From: Mytilisepta virgata
Taxonomy: Eukaryota > Mollusca > Bivalvia > Mytilida > Mytilidae
Assembly (NCBI GenBank): GCA_028015205.1
Contig: CM051516.1
Span: 49,232,230 to 49,296,229 of the forward strand
Direction of reading: 5' to 3'
DNA: 64,000 nt
Position 1 is the stretch's first letter. Every line of letters starts with the position of its first letter. Under the pieces are notes generated by a model. It had not been told where the DNA came from, ran no database searches, and saw nothing but the letters and a program-made list of their open reading frames with translations. Shown one piece after another: positions 47,601-60,000 of this stretch. Made by a program: the position numbers and the translations under genes.

Positions 47601-47619
47601 GACTCTACCTCTTGACAAC

Positions 47620-47880
47620 TTTTTACTCATCTCAAGCACCATGATCTCTTGCTTAACAATGTCACCCAACTTGAGCACCAGGATCTCTTGAATAGCAATG
47701 ACACCATCTCAAGCTCCAGGATTTCTTGCTTAGCAATGTCACCCAGCTCCAGGATCTCTTGTGACAATTCCACCCACCTCAAGCACCAGGATCCCTTGCT
47801 TAACAAAGTCACTAATCTTGAGCACTGTGATATCTAGCATAAACAATGCCTCCCATCTTGAGCACCACGATCTCATCTCG
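47620..47880. repeat. Minisatellite, unit about 39 bp
   Basis: Seven degenerate units, on the minus strand like GTGCTCAAGTTGGGTGACAT-TGTTAAGCAAGAGATC.TG, with lengths 33-41 bp. Indels break every frame, so it is probably not coding. Confidence 0.8.
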
Positions 47881-47959
47881 TGTTTTACGAAAAGTGTACA
47901 AATTAAGCACCTATTTATACTTTCGTCCTGGGTAGAAAGGGTAGCTTGGTGAATAAAAC

Positions 47960-49670
47960 AAATTAATTTTTTTCAGGTCTTATTTAACTACATGTAAATA
48001 AGGATAGGTACTCGTTATGGTTGAGGGTGTGGATTAGGTAAATCTCTGTCAACTCCTTATTCTTGATTATCCTTGAATATTACCGATGCCAAAGACACTC
48101 AACAAGAACCCAAAGCCTGAAATTTCATGTAAATCTCACTCTAATGCGTATTGGAATCTTGTTTATTCTCATTCGTTGTGTACTATTTTCATTTGTGTAG
48201 ACTAGATTCACCCATTATCATTCAGGGATTGTCTCAAAGACAAATGAATATGACCAATCAACTCTGATCATCCAAACTATCCATTTCTTTCATGTTTGCA
48301 TTGTAAGATGAAGAACTGCAATTGCTTTCCATATGTAGTAGTATAATCAGACGACTTTGACTGACTGACAGAACCTGATATCAAACTCGTCTCCTCATCT
48401 CATTGATATGGCTGTTGATAACAAAGGATGGATAGAATTTACTTTTATTAAATAAAATAGTTTGCCCTTTGGGAGTCAGAATCTCAGCTGGGGAAATTTT
48501 GCTCCAAGCCCTGTCGACGACGCTTGGTATAGTAGGTAGCCAAGTCACTTGGACATGGACACTCCGTCAATCAACTGGAACGAGGAAGGTTCCAAAAGGG
48601 GATGAAGCGGTGCTTCATCTCGCAGCAGGGTGCTACGAAAAGGGGCTGAATTGACGATGGAGAGATGAAAATAGTTAATTACTTGGGGATAAGAAGAGAA
48701 ATTAACCAGTGGTGAATTTCGTAATGGTCCTTTTATTTAAAAACACCACTGGTGTGATGAGAACTGCTCCCATATTCAGTGAAATATTGAAGATGGTAGA
48801 CTGGGGATGGATGGTGGGCGAAAGGTTGAAAACGTATCTTTTTATAACAAGTTAAGTTCTTTGCTCTCAACAGCCAAATTGAAACTGAGAAGCTAACTGC
48901 CAGCAAATGTAATCTGAGCACCTGAGCCCTGGTTATCTATCTGACCAAATTTGAACATTGACCTTTGACCTTATCTTGGAACTGACCATCTGATAATGTG
49001 GAAGAAACCATTCCTCATGCATAAACAACACTTAATTATACTCTGCATAAGTTACAATAGAAATAGCAGTACTCAGAAAGAATTGAAAGAAATAATCCTG
49101 AGTAAATTGTTATTTATGTTAAAATTAAATTAATACCATTCTAGTGAGGACCGAAATCAATTTTTGTTGGTTCTTTTTTCCTCCATTCTTGAAAATTGCA
49201 AATTTGCCTGCTGGTAAAATAAATAATAAACATTCGATATACAAGTGTATATAACACTATAAAATGCAATAATGAAAGATGACAAGTTGTGCACGTGCAG
49301 ACAATTATTTTACACAAGCCTTAATTCAATTCATACATCTTTGTATTGCTTATCCCTTATAGGTATATATGCAATTTGAATAAACAATTAAAACAATTAT
49401 TTAGGGCAGATTTCTGTAAGTTAATGTACCATAATTTCTATTTGTGTTTCTAAAATCATTACGTTAGTCTGTAAAAAAAATACTGATGGCCTCAATACCC
49501 CTCTACTAAGGAACAATACATGTAAAAGGGGGAGGGGTAGAATAATGATTAGATAATTCTATCTAATATTTCATGAAATAGGCATTGTATCATTGAAAAC
49601 TTGTTATCTATTTTAATAAATGCTTCATCATTGAAATAACAATACAAATAATTTCATTATTAAAACAGAA
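47960..49670. other. No gene recognised
   Basis: Spacer with no convincing exon or named repeat; short open frames lack motifs. Confidence 0.45.
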
Positions 49671-49681
49671 ACATGCCCTGG

Positions 49682-49998
49682 AACGTGCCCCCCCCCCCCC
49701 CCTTTATGCTGCTCTTCGTTGCTCTTCTTTTGCTCTGTGCTGCTCATCGCTGCTCAGCACCATTCTCTCGTGCTTATTTCGGCTTTTTACTGCTGCTCCT
49801 GCTGCTATTCACTGCTCTCCACTGTACTCATTTTGCTCCTCTATTACTACATGCTGCTCTTCGATGCTCGTCGCTGCTCAGCACCATATATATGCTCTCG
49901 TGATCATTTCGTTTTTTGCTGCTGCTGATCTTTGCTTGCTCTATCTCGGTGTAGTACTAGACGGTCGCTATTCGCAAAAAAAAAAAAAAAAAAAAACG
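49682..49998 (+). repeat. TGCTGCTC-rich island followed by poly(A)
   Basis: Starts with a C run (49690-49703), then about 270 bases of degenerate TGCTGCTC.TCGCTGCTC words including two near copies of CGCTGCTCAGCACCAT.T, and ends at an A run (49977-49996) before GCGTCCGG. No gene assigned. Confidence 0.65.
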
Positions 49999-50099
49999 CG
50001 TCCGGTGTTTCTGTTCGAAATTTTTTTACGGTTGTATACGTATAAAATATGGCAAGACAGAATGGAGCGGTGCAAAGAAACAGCGACAGACGCAACTAA

Positions 50100-52345
50100 T
50101 TTGTGAATATATTTTCATAAAACTGGAAAACAGCTCTTGTAACCGAAATCTATATGAATAAACTAGATCACCCATGCCGAATATCCCCTATTTGCACACT
50201 AATTTATTCATTTTGAATGAAAACCTAGTTGTTTTGAATAAAGTAAACGTTTCAGAAAGGGCGTTTATTGCTTTTGTAAGAAATTTTATAAATATTAAGT
50301 GATAAAGAGAGTTTCATTTATCACAGGGCAAAAATACTGGGTTCTTTATCAAGGTTTGTCAAGGTTACAGATACTATACCAACACGTTAAATTTCGGCAC
50401 CGGTTACTAGCATTCGTTGGTATTACTATTTTCAGCAAAAAAGAGAAAGGCAAAGACATTTTTGTGGCTAATTCGTCCCCAAAAATAAAAAAAAAATGAA
50501 TGAACATACAGTTTGTGACAAAAAACGGCATAATTAACCGAAACTCAAAGTATGCCATATCTCTACTCAACCCCTGGAAATAATTTAGATATGAATATTG
50601 AGAACATGCAGAGAAATTATAAGCATTGCAGAATACATGGTCAGTGTAGATTTCCAAGGATTGTCTTTAATTTCTGAACAGGGCTAGTTTACGCAGTCAA
50701 CTCTTACTAAATCGTTGAGCGTATACTGTACAAAATCTGTTATAGCGCATAACCTGTTACAAAATTTAATTTTAAACGAGTTATAAATGTAACAGTGAAC
50801 TGTTACGAAGTGTCCCAAATGAAATAATGCCTTACATTGTATTCAACAAATTATTCGTTTTTTTCAGAGACTGAAATGGGGAAATTGTTCCTATAAAGTT
50901 TATGCATACTTAATGGAGAGGTTACTTGAAAATCGTGATATGGGTTTTTTTGTGATCCGAGTTTTACAGTCATACAATGTCACACTTGATCAACTTTTGC
51001 TTGTCGACATGCTGCATTGAGATATATCCCAATATTTATGAACTGTTTACGAGAACTGATTTTACATGTTTTATTGTACATGTATGGTGTAATAAAATGA
51101 ATTCAGATTCATTAAATAAAAATAATAAAAGACTTCTTACCTGCCGTGATAAGTCCCCCCAACATCAGGTCAGTGTAATTTGAATCATATTTATGATGCA
51201 ATTGCAACACATGAATTTTTTTCTAATTCATGACCCAGCAAATGAAAAAATATACATTTATTGCATTGTAGTGGGGGGAATATGGAGATTTATTCACATC
51301 AAAAATATCATATTCCCCGAGGGCTTGCCGAGAACAATGTTGAGATTAAAGAAATCTTCATATTTCCCCCACTAACATGCTATAAATGTTTTAATATACT
51401 GAATAAAACCATTTAGATATTTTGATTTTCAATGCGTAAATCATATGATTTTTTTACCAACATATTTAGAGGACAGTTTTCCACTTTGAAACATCTGTTA
51501 TTATAATGAATCAAACACATTGTATTGGAAATTTAGTAAAGAACATGCCTTTTTCAATCGAACTTTATATTAAGTTTGTGTCAATTCCATTTACTGATAT
51601 CAATAATGGAAAAGTAGCGAGATTTCCGAAGGGGTGGAATATGATTGGAGTTGATGGAAAATATGAAGATTTATTCATGTCGATCACATGATAGCAGTAA
51701 CCAATGAAATTTATTTTTACATACAATAATTCATCTGAGGTATAATAATATCTATTATTACATATTCATGATATTATGTCTGATACATTGATGTCTTCCT
51801 TGTATCAATATTATATTAAATCTACAACATGATGTAAGGACAGAAAATAAAATAATTAAAAGATAACATCACACCGATAGTAAAAAATACCTGAATTGCA
51901 TTTTCATTCAATAAAATTATTCTATCTATAAAGAAAGACAACGCTTAATTTCTTTTTAGCACAAGAACATCTACAAAAAATAAAAACCAGCTGGATAGTC
52001 ATTATCTCCGGCCAGGAACAATACCCTGCAAAATGAATTTAACGGGTTAACATAAATATACCTGTAGTTACATTTAAAATTGATATGGACCACAGGGGTC
52101 CGACTTATGGATATTTATTTATTTAATTTTTTTTGTATTATTTACGTCTTGGAAAACAACGGATTGAAACATGTCGGCGAACGCGACCGTTAGACACGAG
52201 ATAAACTAAATTAAAAGGACTTTATTCAAATGTATAATTACTTTATTGTTACGGCCTTAACATACAGTTTCTATGCAAATTGGAAAATACAACTTACAGG
52301 TCAAATTCTCACTTTTTGTTCTTTGTGCATATTTTATTTTTCGTA
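50100..52345. other. No gene recognised
   Basis: AT-rich spacer. Some palindromic GTAACAG/CTGTTAC words near 50745-50810; otherwise nothing that can be supported. Confidence 0.45.
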
Positions 52346-52499
52346 GAGTCATTGGTCATATCGTATAGATCTGCACAACACTCCTAATTTCAGTTGCCAT
52401 GCATATTCACCTTGTCTCTTCCTATAATCCTTCAACAAATTGAAATAAAATTCATGAGACAGAGCTAGCTCGATCTCTGCTGTTCTTAGAAGAACATTT

Positions 52500-53235
52500 A
52501 AATATCTGAACACCGAGACATTCCTACCATTACACAAACTTTGGTCAGAACTAACTTAAATTGGACTATGCAAGTTCAGTTTGGTCACCATTTAAGAAAA
52601 AAGACATCGATAAGATAGAAGGAGTAAAAAGAAGGGTAACTAAACAACTACCAGGCCTCAACGATCTGAGTTACCAGGAGAGACTAAAAAAACTAGGCCT
52701 ACTCACATTAGCATATGACTCTAGACGGATCAGAGGGGATATGATTGAAACTTTTAAAATTATAAATGCCCATGGATACTACGACAGGGAAGCAAGTGCC
52801 TTCTTAAAATTGGCAGAGGACTCACAGCAAAGAGTGAGTAGTAGAACAAATAGCAACAATGTACTTCATCAAAGATTCCAATCGAATATCCGAAAACACT
52901 CATTCGCTGTAAGGATTGCTAAAACATGGAATAATTAAGGGACGAGATCAAAAGTTCAATGTCGGATAAAAAACTTAATTCAAATAGTTTGGGGGTGTGG
53001 GGGTAAAAATCACTGCAAGTTTTGTTATCCGACTTCGATTTTTGAATATGCCTGTATTGGTCAATCAATTTTTCCCAAATTAAGTTAAGAGGGGGGGGGG
53101 GTGGGGGGGGTCAGTGAAAAAACTATGTGAATTAAGTTTTTTATCCGACATTGAACTTTTGATCTCGTCCCTAAGTTACCTGATAAAATTGTTAAAGCCC
53201 CGTCCATTAATGCTTTGCGGCAATATTTCAGAAGC
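52500..53235 (+). pseudogene. LINE reverse-transcriptase tail, interrupted by a MITE
   Basis: After TLVRTNL (one frame) a slip leads to LDYASSVWSPFKKKDIDKIE, VKRRVTKQLPGL, LSYQERLKKLGLLTLAYDSR and RRIRGDMIETFKIINAHGYY, ending FAVRIAKTWNN at 52938. After the MITE (52939-53172) the family sequence resumes as LPDKIVKAPSINALRQYF. This is a CR1/RTE-type pol C-terminus distinct from the LINE at 4.8 kb. 5'-truncated and dead. Confidence 0.85.
52939..53172. mobile_element. Harbinger-like MITE inserted in the LINE
   Basis: Terminal inverted repeat of about 42 bp: GGGACGAGATCAAAAGTTCA, ATGTCGGATAAAAAACTTAATTC and its inverse at 53131-53172. TAA flanks both sides, a TWA-type 3-bp duplication as in PIF/Harbinger. 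The interior has two G runs near 53090-53109. Confidence 0.8.
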
Positions 53236-53299
53236 GCCGGCGTATGGAGTATATATTTCACAACTTGACTCATACATTATTCCAGGGCTTGTGACATAT

Positions 53300-53720
53300 A
53301 CATTGACTTCCTGGACAGAGCCCGGCTCCTGACAGAAAAGTTGCTCAGACAGGGCTATGTTGCTCCTAAGTTGGAGCCATCCTTATTGAAGTTTTATGGA
53401 CGTCATCACGACTTGGTTGACAGGTATGAAAAAAAACCATTTCCCAAATGAAAATGGACCTGTTCCATTGATGTTATCCCTTCCTCATACCGGATTTGGG
53501 CAGAATGGCGGGTGTCCTGTAGGAAGCAGAGACTGCTTACTCTTCCGGAGCACCTGAGTCTACCCCCGGCGGTTTTTTGGTGGGGTCTATATTATTCATA
53601 TGTTTTCAGTTTTTAATTGTAGTGCATGTATTGTTTTGGTCTTGTCTTCGTTGTTGTCTGCAGTTTGTCATTTGTTTCGATTTTTCCCTCCGTCGGTATT
53701 TCTTGACTTTACTAAGCTAA
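53300..53720 (+). pseudogene. Retroelement 3' fragment (KFYGRHHDLVDRY frame)
   Basis: The frame 53308-53451 reads FLDRARLLTEKLLRQGYVAP, then KLEPSLLKFYGRHHDLVDRY and stops. I recall near-identical frames at the C-terminus of reverse-transcriptase-like proteins in bivalves and cnidarians. The following CATACCGGATTTGGGCAGAA..GGCGGGTGTCC.GTAGGAAGCAG..CTGCTTACTCTTCCGGAGCACCTGAG block is its usual 3' sequence. Confidence 0.65.
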
Positions 53721-54032
53721 GAATTTTTTTACACAATTTACACAATTTTTTAACTTCTTTTTGGAAAATTTCAAATTCTTTTCAAATGAATATTTTTATT
53801 TTATACTACTGATAATGTACTATTCAGAGTTTTTCTGTCAGTCCATGTGAATTATATTTTTCCACGGGAGATGGGACGAAGCTCTCAACACGGAATAAAT
53901 TCATTACTACTCAGTCTTTTTTTTAGATTATTTATTTCCGGTACTATATTTTCCAAATGATCTCCCTTGATCGGTGTTATTGTGTATTTATCTGGAAAAA
54001 TAGTTGAAAACATATGGATACATATTTATATC

Positions 54033-54079
54033 ATGCCTGGATGTCGAAGAATTACCAGTCATAAGAATAGTAACGGAAG
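54033..54079 (+). CDS. TMEM39A: TMEM39 exon 1 (start codon)
   Basis: ATG CCT GGA begins [15 protein letters not shown] and stops at donor GGAAG|GTAGCG in phase 2, fitting exon 2 exactly. The start resembles vertebrate MPGGRRGPSRQ. An extra, unseen small exon between this and 56618 cannot be excluded. Confidence 0.75.
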
Positions 54080-57000
54080 GTAGCGTGTATACTTTTAGTA
54101 TTGATTCATCCAAAGTCCAAATCACATCTACTATACTGTCTGGACACATCCATGGACCATGACCTCAGTCCTCAGTTAGTAAAATGGATTTTCACATATT
54201 CAAAGTCTAAATGTTAGAATTATTAGACAATCTTTTGTTGGTTAATTAACCTTAGTGAGTCGTCCAAGAAAACATAAAATTTTTAAAGTTGTTTATAAAG
54301 ACTTCACAACGAATCCCTGACATTTCGGCACCAGGACATTTCAGTACCAAGACAATTCGGCACTGGAGAAAAACACATTGGCACCTTGTGAATTTTTATT
54401 AACGTAATTAAAAATTCTTCGGACTTTCCACATACATCTATAAAAATGATGACAACAGAAAATATTATTCAATATATATACAATCTGGTATGTTTGTCAG
54501 AAATGATGTAAGATCTTTTCAGGAAATGAGACGTAATACTATCTATAGTTTGTATAAACGTTTGCAACAGTCTGATAATCGGCTTGTTCTTACAATTCTT
54601 GGTGGTGATTTATGATATAGTTCGTCTTTACTCAGAAAATGGTATACCGAGATTTATGTGAACTTTGACTGACATGTTATCAAATCAGAATTTCTAATTA
54701 TATTTACATGTTGTATTGGTATTTTAATTCTTCCTTTTTATATGCCCGTCAAAATTTTGACGGGACAGATTATGGTATACAAATGTCCGGCGTCCGTCTG
54801 TCTGTCCGTTGTAAACATGTTGTGCCTTAACTTGAGAACGACTCGTCCAAATTTCACGAAACTTAACATAGTTGTTTCTTATGATGGTCAAACGATCTGT
54901 ATACTTTTTGGTGAAAATAAGATTAAAACTTTTTGGGGTACGGGACTTTGTAACTAAAACAGAAGTGTGTTTTTTTTCACATGTCGTGCTGTATCTCAAA
55001 AGCTATTTATGATTATTGCTTTAAACTTTACACACTTCTTAGTTATATTAATCTAAAGATCTGTATACTTTTGGTGATGATTCAAAATTTTATTTGAGTT
55101 TTTTGTTTAAAAAAAGGGAGGGGTTTCACATGTCGCGCCGTATCTCAAAAACGATTTATGATTATTGCATAAAACTTTATACACTTCTGAGTTATATTAA
55201 TCTAAAGATCTGTATACTTTTGGTCATGATTCAAAATTTTATTTTAGAGTTATTGAGTTTTTTGTAAAAAAAGGGGGAGGGGGGGGGGGAGGGTTTTCAT
55301 ATGCGCGCCGTTTCTTGAGTTATTGGATTTTTATTGAGCTTTTTAGTGAAAAAGGTAGTCTTTTTTTGTCACATTTCGCGCTGTATCTCTTGCTTAAAAG
55401 TTTACATGGTTATGTTTTGCCGGGTTTCCATATACATCCCACCAGCAGCTCCACTAAATAAAGGAGGATTCCAAAAACATTATGTTTTTTTCGCAAGACG
55501 ACGGGTGTTCATTGTATCATGAGCTCATGGCGCAGCTGTTTATTCATCTTGTATATTTAAAACTTTCATCATATTTGTATATAACTATGGACTATTTATG
55601 TCTGAAATAAATGATTATTATTATTATTTAAAGTATTAATTGCTATATTAATATTAGTTGCACACTTTTAGTTCCCAAAATAAATTTACAAAAATTCAGA
55701 TAAACTTTTTCAAATCGTGCAAATGGAGTTATATCTACATTTGTACATGTATAAAGCTAAGAAAGTTCATTTCCGTATCTCACATTTGCCCTGTACACAG
55801 CTGCGGTGTACAATCCATAGAACTGATCTCTGACCTATATACATGCTATACATGCTCACTTCTCTCTCTTATTCATAACAATTGTTATGGTTAAATTTTT
55901 GGTAAATGCTGAGAGGGCAAGGCCTCAAAATGGTCAACTAACTGGTACATGTATTAAACTATTTTATAAGAAACTTCAAAAACATTTGTAACCAGTCTAT
56001 AAAATAGACAAAAAAGATTTGTAACTGGGATGTGACCAGTTTATAATAAGGACCCCAAAATATTTGTAACTGGTATATAACCAGTTTATTAAATAGAGAC
56101 AAAAAAGATTTGTAACTGGGATGTAACCAGATTACGATAAGGAGACAAACAAATTTGTAACTGATATGTAACCAGTTTGTTAAATAAAGACAAAAAAGAT
56201 TTGTAACTGGAATGTAACCACTAACTAGATTATAATAAGGACCCAAAAAGATTTGTAACTGGTATGTAACAAGTTTATAAAATAAAGACAGAAAAGATTT
56301 GTAACTGGAATATAACCAGATTATAGGTGATCTCAATGTTTGGCATGCAAATAGAAGACTTTTGAATAAACAAAATGATCCAGAAATAACCATTTTGCTC
56401 TGAGAAACACGATTTGAAATTCGGTCTGCTGCATGAACACATGATGAAACCACTCGACTTCAGTCTGCCAAAAGTTGTAGTGCCATCATAATATTACAGA
56501 TGTAAAAATGCTGCTAATAATGTGACAGGGGAATCATTAAAGGGTATGATTACATTCTTGAGACCATAAGTTTAATACAGTTTTCAATATATATATATAT
56601 ATTTTTTTTTATTTCAGTGAAGATAGGGAGCCAACTATGGTACCATTAGCTTCAATGGCTGTCCAACCCAAACATTGTCATCTCCCAGACATCCCATTAG
56701 ATAGTAATCTGTCATTTGAGGCTATGGTTTATGTGTTTGGTATCATCGTAATGGGATTACAGTATATCAATTTATATAAGACAGTATGGTGGCTTCCACA
56801 CAGTCATGCCAATTATGCATTGGTTTGTTCTATGAATTATGTTAAATTATGTAAAGTGAATTTACTATGTTTTGTTTGAAGTTCTGATTGTTTGTATGGA
56901 CATGGAGAAAACAACAATTTAAGAATTAAACATGATTTTATTACTAGAAAATAACAGAACCATGAATTTACATGTAGGTACCCTGAAAACAAAGCATTTT

Positions 57001-60000
57001 CATCAAACTGGAAAAAAAAAAGAATGAATCCATAGTAAATTAATTAGTCTAAGAGCTGTTAATACGATGTGAAAATCTATTCAAAAGTTATATTTTTAAA
57101 AAAAAAACTTAAATAACTACAAATGTATTTTAAAGGTAATAGAACAATGTACTCATCAGAGTTTATTCCAATCTGCACTCTGCAGCAAATACAAGTTCAT
57201 TTCTATGAGCACAAGATTATGGAGAAGTGAAACTGAAAACATGATCTAATATACAGTACAGTCAGAGTGGAACTGTGATTTTCGCTGCATTCTGCTTGGT
57301 ATGGAGTCCTTTCAGAATTAAGGATGTCCACTAAAATTAGTGGACACCACTCAAAATTTGAGTCGACATTTGTGTACAGTCAGTAGTTTTAACACTTAAA
57401 TATTTGTTAAGAAATAAGAAATGAAAAAAAAATATATAGAATGATAAAGTATGATTATTTAATTATGAGTATTTCTCATTTCATATATCTTTTGTGGAAA
57501 CATTAACATGTATATATGGTATGCAATTACTGACTTTCCACAAATGTCCACTCAAATTTTGAGTGGACACCACTATTTTAATTGGACAGGAAGTTGTGGA
57601 ATTTGAATGGGGTCCATTTGTGGAAATTGGAAAATCACAGTGTCACACTGACCATACTGTATGATGTTTTTGATTTCGGATTTGCACAAAAAAAAAATGG
57701 TGACTTCAGTTCTCACAAGGAATTCACATTGCAAAAGCAGTTCAAAAAAGTATCGTTACTTAAAACCATGTTTTTCCACCTGTATTAGGCCCTGCCCTTA
57801 GAAATTCATTTCATACAATTCATTGTGGCCCAACTACAAACAATATTTTGGATGTTCTGATTAAAGAATTTGTTATAACATGCATGGAGTAGGTTGTATA
57901 TATCCTTTTATATGAAATTTCTTGAAAATTATATTTGCTATAATATAAAACACCAGTTTTCTTGAGCAATTTCATGTTACAGTGTAAATGTGCAGTACAT
58001 GTAAATACTAAAATGTTCTTTTCTTCCATCAGTCATATCAATGTGCAAGTCCAGGCTATTTTGTTAAGGTATACATGTATATCGGCCATAATTATATTTC
58101 TATTTCATATATATTTATTTTACAGAACTTTTACCTGATTGACCCATACTTGCTCCTGTTTCTATGTATATTGATGAGCAGAAGACTTGTGTGGTGTTTT
58201 GCACAAGAGGTAATATTACTGTACATTGAACTGAAAAAATGTATACAAACTCATTATTAGGTCAACTTGACCTAAGATCCGTTTAATGTATTGCAAATAC
58301 TTGGCATCCATTGTTGTATGTAAACTTCACATTTTAATCTTCTCATCTTATCTTTTCCAATTGGGACCAAACTAGTGAAATGGTCCTTTGGTGCCCCCCC
58401 TTTCAAAGGTTTGTCCGGTGGACCAGACCTAAAACAAATATGAATGTCATAACTAAAAATAGAAAAATCATCAAAAAATTACTTAAAAACTTCTGTGGTA
58501 CAAATTGGACAATTTGATACCAATCTTTGGTGGAAAGGTTCTTACAAGGTTGTCCCTTTCGAAATTATGCCAACCTTACTAAAATTCGAAAAATATTTTC
58601 CTTGGAAATAACTGGGCCAATTGATACCAAAGTTTGATGAAATGGTCCTTTTATGGTCCACTTTCAAAATTGTGTCCAGTAGTCCAACATCTGACCAATA
58701 TGGCTGCCATTACCAAACATAAAAATCAGAAGATAATATTAAAAAATCTCCTCTGAAACAACTGATGCAATTGAGACAAAACTTTGGTGGAGTAGTTCTC
58801 ACATGGTCCATTTCAAACTTCTTTTAGAGGGTTCAGACCAATTTGGCTGCAAGTACTAGAAATAGAAAAATCAGTAGAAAAATATTAATTAAGAATTGAG
58901 ACCAAAGTTTGATGGAATAGTCCTTAGATGGTCCCATTAAAATATTTTCCACCAAAAGTTGATAGAATAGTCCTTTCAAAATTTTTCTTGGTCAGGAGCA
59001 TATAGCAATATGGTCACTGCCATTTGCAAAAAACAGCAAATTAAAGCATGCATGGATATCAGGTTTTGTTTTTAATGATATTGTTTAAGTCCTTTTTATT
59101 ATGTTTGAATGGTAAACGAAATCCAGTAAAAGGAGCAGGGAGTTTAGAACAGATGTAATAACTATGACATACATGTACTCATTGAAGAGATTTTTTTTAT
59201 GCATGTATATAAATTTTCACCTTATAAAAAGATTCAAGTGAAGTGATGATTGAACATTTATAACATTAGTCAACATGAAAACCCTCGTTTCTCCTTTGTA
59301 TGTAAGTTTTACATAAACTGTCATAGGCATTATACAATTAGGTTGTGCAAAGAATCAACATCTTTTTATTAGCTAATGTTAGCAAATGTAGTTGTTTTAT
59401 TCACAAATTATGTAATATTTCAGATATTTGGTACTCGGTCCAGTAAGACACTATTGTATTTGGCAGTACAAACAATTAAAGCTACAATATGTGGAATTAT
59501 GGTGGGAACTCTGAGTGTCACAGGATATTACGTTCTCATAAATCATTCACTGTTATACAGTTTGTTTTTATGTTGTCCGTAAGTAAATTGTTACTTTATT
59601 TTGATTTTATATTTTTAATGTACAGCAAAAACATATTTTATGTCCATTGTTAAAAAAATTAGGATGAATTAGTATTTTCACTTAGTATCATCATATGCAT
59701 CGGCTTTTATAGTTTGTTTTATACACCAGAGGCTCAGGATAGATGAAGGGAAGGTTTGGGTACCCATAATACTGGTTTACAATTTAACTACACCACTACA
59801 CAGTGTCTGTACCAAGTCCAACTATCTTGACTCCCGGTTTTCTTTTGTTTTTGGTCTTTTATGTTATTGTTGTTGATTGAAAGGCATTAGTTAATTGCTA
59901 ACCTTTCCTATTTAAAAAAGGCCTATAAACCTTAAATTTGTTGACTTGAAGTCATTTAATAGATAAAATAGATTACTTCCCTTTGATCATTGTTTTTTCG

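Noticed and set aside
47627..47837. Overlapping open frames on both strands in the 39-bp minisatellite
   Set aside because: They arise from repeat periodicity; unit lengths vary by non-multiples of three.
49673..49928. Leu/Cys-rich frames resembling membrane segments
   Set aside because: They translate the TGCTGCTC-rich low-complexity island and occur in two frames at once.
55959..56453. 164-codon minus-strand frame rich in SYKSFLSLF
   Set aside because: Entirely composed of the ~58-bp minisatellite; no domain and on the opposite strand to TMEM39.
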